From positions 1 to 15,345 of the forward strand of contig JAZDMW010000010.1 of assembly GCA_043800545.1 (NCBI GenBank): a DNA stretch of 15,345 nt, read 5' to 3'. Position 1 is the stretch's first letter, and every line of letters begins with the position of its first letter. A model generated the notes under the pieces. That model searched no databases and was not told the origin of the DNA. It saw nothing but the letters and a program-made list of their open reading frames with translations. The translations under genes and the position numbers were made by a program. This document shows, one piece after another, positions 13,213 through 15,345 of this stretch. Source of the DNA: 1-14-0-20-39-34 sp043800545. Its GTDB lineage: Bacteria; Patescibacteriota; Patescibacteriia; Magasanikbacterales; UBA922.

Positions 13213-13424
13213 GATACGTCTGTACAAAGACCTGTCCTGAAGTACTTCTCCTGAAGAGAGGAAAATCCGTGGCTGTGAGATTTTCTAGGAAGAATGCTTA
13301 AAGGTACCACCTTTGGAGTATCAAGACAAATAAAAAAAGAGAAAAAACGGGTGGAACCGTCCGTAAGGACCCCGATGCAGTATTTTTACAGTTTTTGTAG
13401 AAGTACAGTATCGGGGATTTTTAT
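13213..13424 (+). promoter_or_regulatory. T-box riboswitch (tRNA-Thr sensing, transcriptional)
   Basis: T-box leaders bind uncharged tRNA and, when it is present, block a terminator so that the synthetase gene is transcribed. Stem I is closed by GATAC (13213-13217) with GTATC (13318-13322). A threonine codon ACC (13306-13308), followed by A as is usual after a specifier, is the likely specifier. The antiterminator is canonical: helix A1 CGGG (13348-13351) with CCCG (13371-13374), a 7-nt bulge UGGAACC (13352-13358), and helix A2 GUCC (13359-13362) with GGAC (13367-13370) closed by GUAA. UGGA predicts a tRNA acceptor ending UCCA. The competing terminator uses CCCCGAT from the antiterminator's 3' side. 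The downstream gene is thrS, matching the Thr specifier. The internal fold of Stem I is not fully resolved by eye. Confidence 0.92.
13370..13424 (+). terminator. T-box-controlled terminator before thrS
   Basis: CCCCGAT (13370-13376) pairs with ATCGGGG (13410-13416). After a 3x3 internal loop, GTATTTTTACA (13380-13390) pairs with TGTAGAAGTAC (13396-13406), allowing G-U pairs. ATTTTTATT follows. The 5' strand overlaps the antiterminator helix, so the two structures exclude each other. Confidence 0.9.
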
Positions 13425-13462
13425 TACAAAAAATTATTTATTTTCTATTTATAAGTATTCAT

Positions 13463-15244
13463 ATGTCCGAAGACAAGAACAAACTCGAAATGATACGCCA
13501 TTCTTGCGCTCATCTCGTTGCAGCCGCTATACAAAAGCTTTATCCAGAGGCACAATTTGGTGTTGGACCAGTTGTTGAAAATGGATTTTATTATGATATT
13601 AAATTGCCAGTGAACCTTTCTGATGCAGATTTGAAGCAGATAGAAAAACAGGCAAAAAAGATGATGTCACAGAATTTGGAATTTGTGAGAAAGGAAGTTC
13701 CCATTGATGAAGCTATTGCATTTTTTACAGAAAAAAATCAGGTATTTAAAGTAGATTTGCTGAAAGACCTCAAAGAAAAAGGAACTACAAAATTGAATGA
13801 TGAAGAAAAAATGGATGTTGGAGAATCCGTAGACCACGTGACTCTCTATACAACAGGAGAATTTGTGGATCTCTGTCGTGGTCCTCATGTAGCAAATACA
13901 AAAGAAATTGGGGATTTTAAATTAACCAAACTTGCAGGAGCATATTGGAGAGGAAATGCAGAAAATGAACAACTCCAACGTGTGTATGGTGTGAGTTTTC
14001 CTTCAACAGAAGAACTCCAAGCATATTTGTTTATGATTGAGGAAGCAGAAAAGAGAGATCATAGAAAAATTGGAAAAGAAATGGATTTGTTTAGTCTCCA
14101 AGAAGTTGGTCCTGGATTTCCATTTTGGCATCCAAATGGTGTTGTTTTGTATAATGCACTTGAACAATTTGCACGAGATCAAAACAGTGCACGTGGATAT
14201 AATGAGGTGAAGACACCGATTATTTTGAACAAAAGCCTTTGGGTCACCAGTGGTCATTGGGAAAAATATGCAGAAAACATGTATTTTACCACTATAGACG
14301 AAGAAGAATATGCAGTAAAACCAATGAATTGTCCAGGTGGCCTTATGATATACAAGGCAAATCCACATTCATACAAAGAACTTCCAATTCGTAATGCAGA
14401 ATTTGGTTTAGTCCATCGTCATGAAATGTCTGGGGTTCTCCATGGTCTTTTCCGCGTTCGTTCATTTACTCAAGATGATGCACATTCTTTTTGTACGCCT
14501 GATCAGTTGGAAAAAGAAATTGTGGATATGGTTGAATATGCAGAAGATATGTATTCTGCATTTGGGTTTACAGAATACACTATTTTTATTGCTACCAAAC
14601 CAGAAAAATATATTGGAAGTGATGAGGATTGGGAAAACGCTACAAATGCTCTTAAAAATGCATTAGAGGTAAAGGGACTCAAGTATCAGATAAAAGAGGG
14701 TGAGGGAGCATTTTATGGCCCTAAGATTGAGTTTAACATCAAAGACTCTCTTGGAAGAAACTGGCAATGTGGAACGATTCAAGTAGATTATTCTATGCCA
14801 AGTCGTTTTGGTGCAACATATACGGATAATAATGGAGAAGAAAAAGTACCAGTTATGATTCATAGAGCTATTCTTGGTTCTCTTGAGAGATTCCTTGGTA
14901 TTCTCATTGAACATTATGCTGGTGCATTTCCTGTTTGGATTGCTCCAAAACAAGTTCATTTTGTTCCTGTTTCAACAGAAAAACATTTAGAAGGTGCAAG
15001 AAATCTTGCACAAGAATTTAAGAAGTATGGAATACGAGTTTCTATTGATGAACAAGATGAAACAGTTGGAAAAAAGATTCGTAAAGCATCAAAAGAAAAA
15101 ATTCCATACATTTTAGTTGTTGGGGATAATGAACTTACAGGAACAGATGTAACTGTACGTGTTCGTGGAAAAGAAGAACAAGAGACCATGCCAAAGCAAC
15201 AGTTTATTGAAAGAGTCATGAGAGAAATACAAGAAAAAGTATAA
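13463..15244 (+). CDS. thrS: Threonine--tRNA ligase without TGS domain
   Basis: ThrRS attaches threonine to tRNA-Thr in the cytoplasm. The 593-aa protein begins directly at the editing domain. RHSCAHL (12-18) carries His13 and His17, and VDLCRGPH (136-142) carries Cys138 and His142, so the site that clears Ser-tRNA-Thr is intact. The class II core has the zinc ligands Cys290 (MNCPGG), His341 (DDAHSF) and His467 (MIHRA), motif 2 FRVRSFTQDDAH (330-341) and motif 3 GSLERFLGILIEHY (472-485). The anticodon-binding domain is at about 495-590 (WIAPKQVHFVPVS, VGDNELTG). Full-length bacterial ThrRS of about 640 aa has an N-terminal TGS domain; here there is no room for it, since the T-box terminator ends about 40 bp upstream of the start. 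Expression is controlled by that T-box. Confidence 0.97.
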   Translation: MSEDKNKLEMIRHSCAHLVAAAIQKLYPEAQFGVGPVVENGFYYDIKLPVNLSDADLKQIEKQAKKMMSQNLEFVRKEVPIDEAIAFFTEKNQVFKVDLLKDLKEKGTTKLNDEEKMDVGESVDHVTLYTTGEFVDLCRGPHVANTKEIGDFKLTKLAGAYWRGNAENEQLQRVYGVSFPSTEELQAYLFMIEEAEKRDHRKIGKEMDLFSLQEVGPGFPFWHPNGVVLYNALEQFARDQNSARGYNEVKTPIILNKSLWVTSGHWEKYAENMYFTTIDEEEYAVKPMNCPGGLMIYKANPHSYKELPIRNAEFGLVHRHEMSGVLHGLFRVRSFTQDDAHSFCTPDQLEKEIVDMVEYAEDMYSAFGFTEYTIFIATKPEKYIGSDEDWENATNALKNALEVKGLKYQIKEGEGAFYGPKIEFNIKDSLGRNWQCGTIQVDYSMPSRFGATYTDNNGEEKVPVMIHRAILGSLERFLGILIEHYAGAFPVWIAPKQVHFVPVSTEKHLEGARNLAQEFKKYGIRVSIDEQDETVGKKIRKASKEKIPYILVVGDNELTGTDVTVRVRGKEEQETMPKQQFIERVMREIQEKV

Positions 15245-15272
15245 AAGAAAACAGAAAGAAATATATATAAAT

Positions 15273-15298
15273 AAAAAACAGGCATTTGCCTGTTTTTT
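15273..15298. terminator. Bidirectional terminator after thrS
   Basis: AAAAAACAGGC (15273-15283) pairs perfectly with GCCTGTTTTTT (15288-15298) around an ATTT loop. A-runs and T-runs on both sides make it usable by thrS and by the gene converging from the right. Confidence 0.92.
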
Positions 15299-15312
15299 AG
15301 ATACTCTATTTT

Positions 15313-15345
15313 TTATTTTCCAAACAGTCCACCAAATATTCTTTT
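15313..15345 (-). CDS. Possible C-terminal end of a convergent gene
   Basis: On the - strand the last bases read KRIFGGLFGK followed by TAA (15315-15313), in frame from the window edge. A Gly/Phe/Lys-rich tail of this kind is a common protein C-terminus, and the stop lies 14 bp before the bidirectional terminator. Only 10 codons are visible, so this rests mainly on position and could be chance. Confidence 0.4.
   Translation of the reverse strand, partial: KRIFGGLFGK

Noticed and set aside
13294..13578. 94-aa ORF on + overlapping the thrS leader
   Set aside because: It runs through the T-box and the start of thrS in another frame; the RNA structure and thrS explain this sequence.
1..15345. 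CRISPR array, tRNA or rRNA gene, transposase or integrase
   Set aside because: No regularly spaced repeats, no tRNA or rRNA pattern, and no frame with transposase or tyrosine recombinase motifs was found.

Overview
The window reads as a chromosomal segment of a Candidate Phyla Radiation (Patescibacteria) bacterium. It is AT-rich and tightly packed. It combines housekeeping genes (gyrA, rpsA, ftsH, thrS) with proteins that I associate with that group: a UlaG-like metallo-beta-lactamase-fold protein with degenerate metal sites, a PilB-type ATPase, and a membrane-anchored protein resembling baseplate J. Its ThrRS lacks the TGS domain. Glycine is coded by GGN, and TAA and TAG are used as stops, so nothing suggests a recoded UGA. 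The phylum assignment is inferred from gene content; there is no rRNA here. Promoters are mostly close to TTGACA / 16-18 bp / TATAAT, and most genes end at strong hairpin-plus-T-tract terminators. Shine-Dalgarno sites are mostly weak or absent.

Left part (1-1250): the 3' end of an unidentified gene on + converges, at a 26-bp palindromic terminator, on two small - strand genes. The first of these (92 aa, phage/cassette-type family) sits in a 425-bp unit whose ends are 30-bp inverted repeats starting with the 7-mer GTTAGGC. Between the two small genes lies a folded 56-bp element bounded by ATCCAAC and GTTAGGC. This layout resembles integron gene cassettes with an attC-like site, read from an outward promoter that ends at the cassette boundary. 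No integrase gene is in the window.

Next (1250-4990, - strand): an apparent operon of a degenerate MBL-fold protein, a small single-pass membrane protein, and gyrA. It is driven by a promoter at 4962-4990, which is divergent from the rpsA promoter.

Middle (4995-9183, + strand): rpsA (four S1 domains), then a higher-GC orphan gene with its own promoter, strong GGAGG site and terminator, then ftsH. A 14-bp direct repeat flanks the orphan's transcription unit and suggests an insertion between rpsA and ftsH.

Right part (9200-15345, + strand): a polytopic membrane protein tightly linked to a pilB-type ATPase, then a membrane-anchored baseplate-J-like protein. These are plausibly cell-envelope or type IV pilus functions. 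Last is thrS, preceded by a complete transcriptional T-box riboswitch. A convergent - strand gene appears to begin leaving the window at the right edge.
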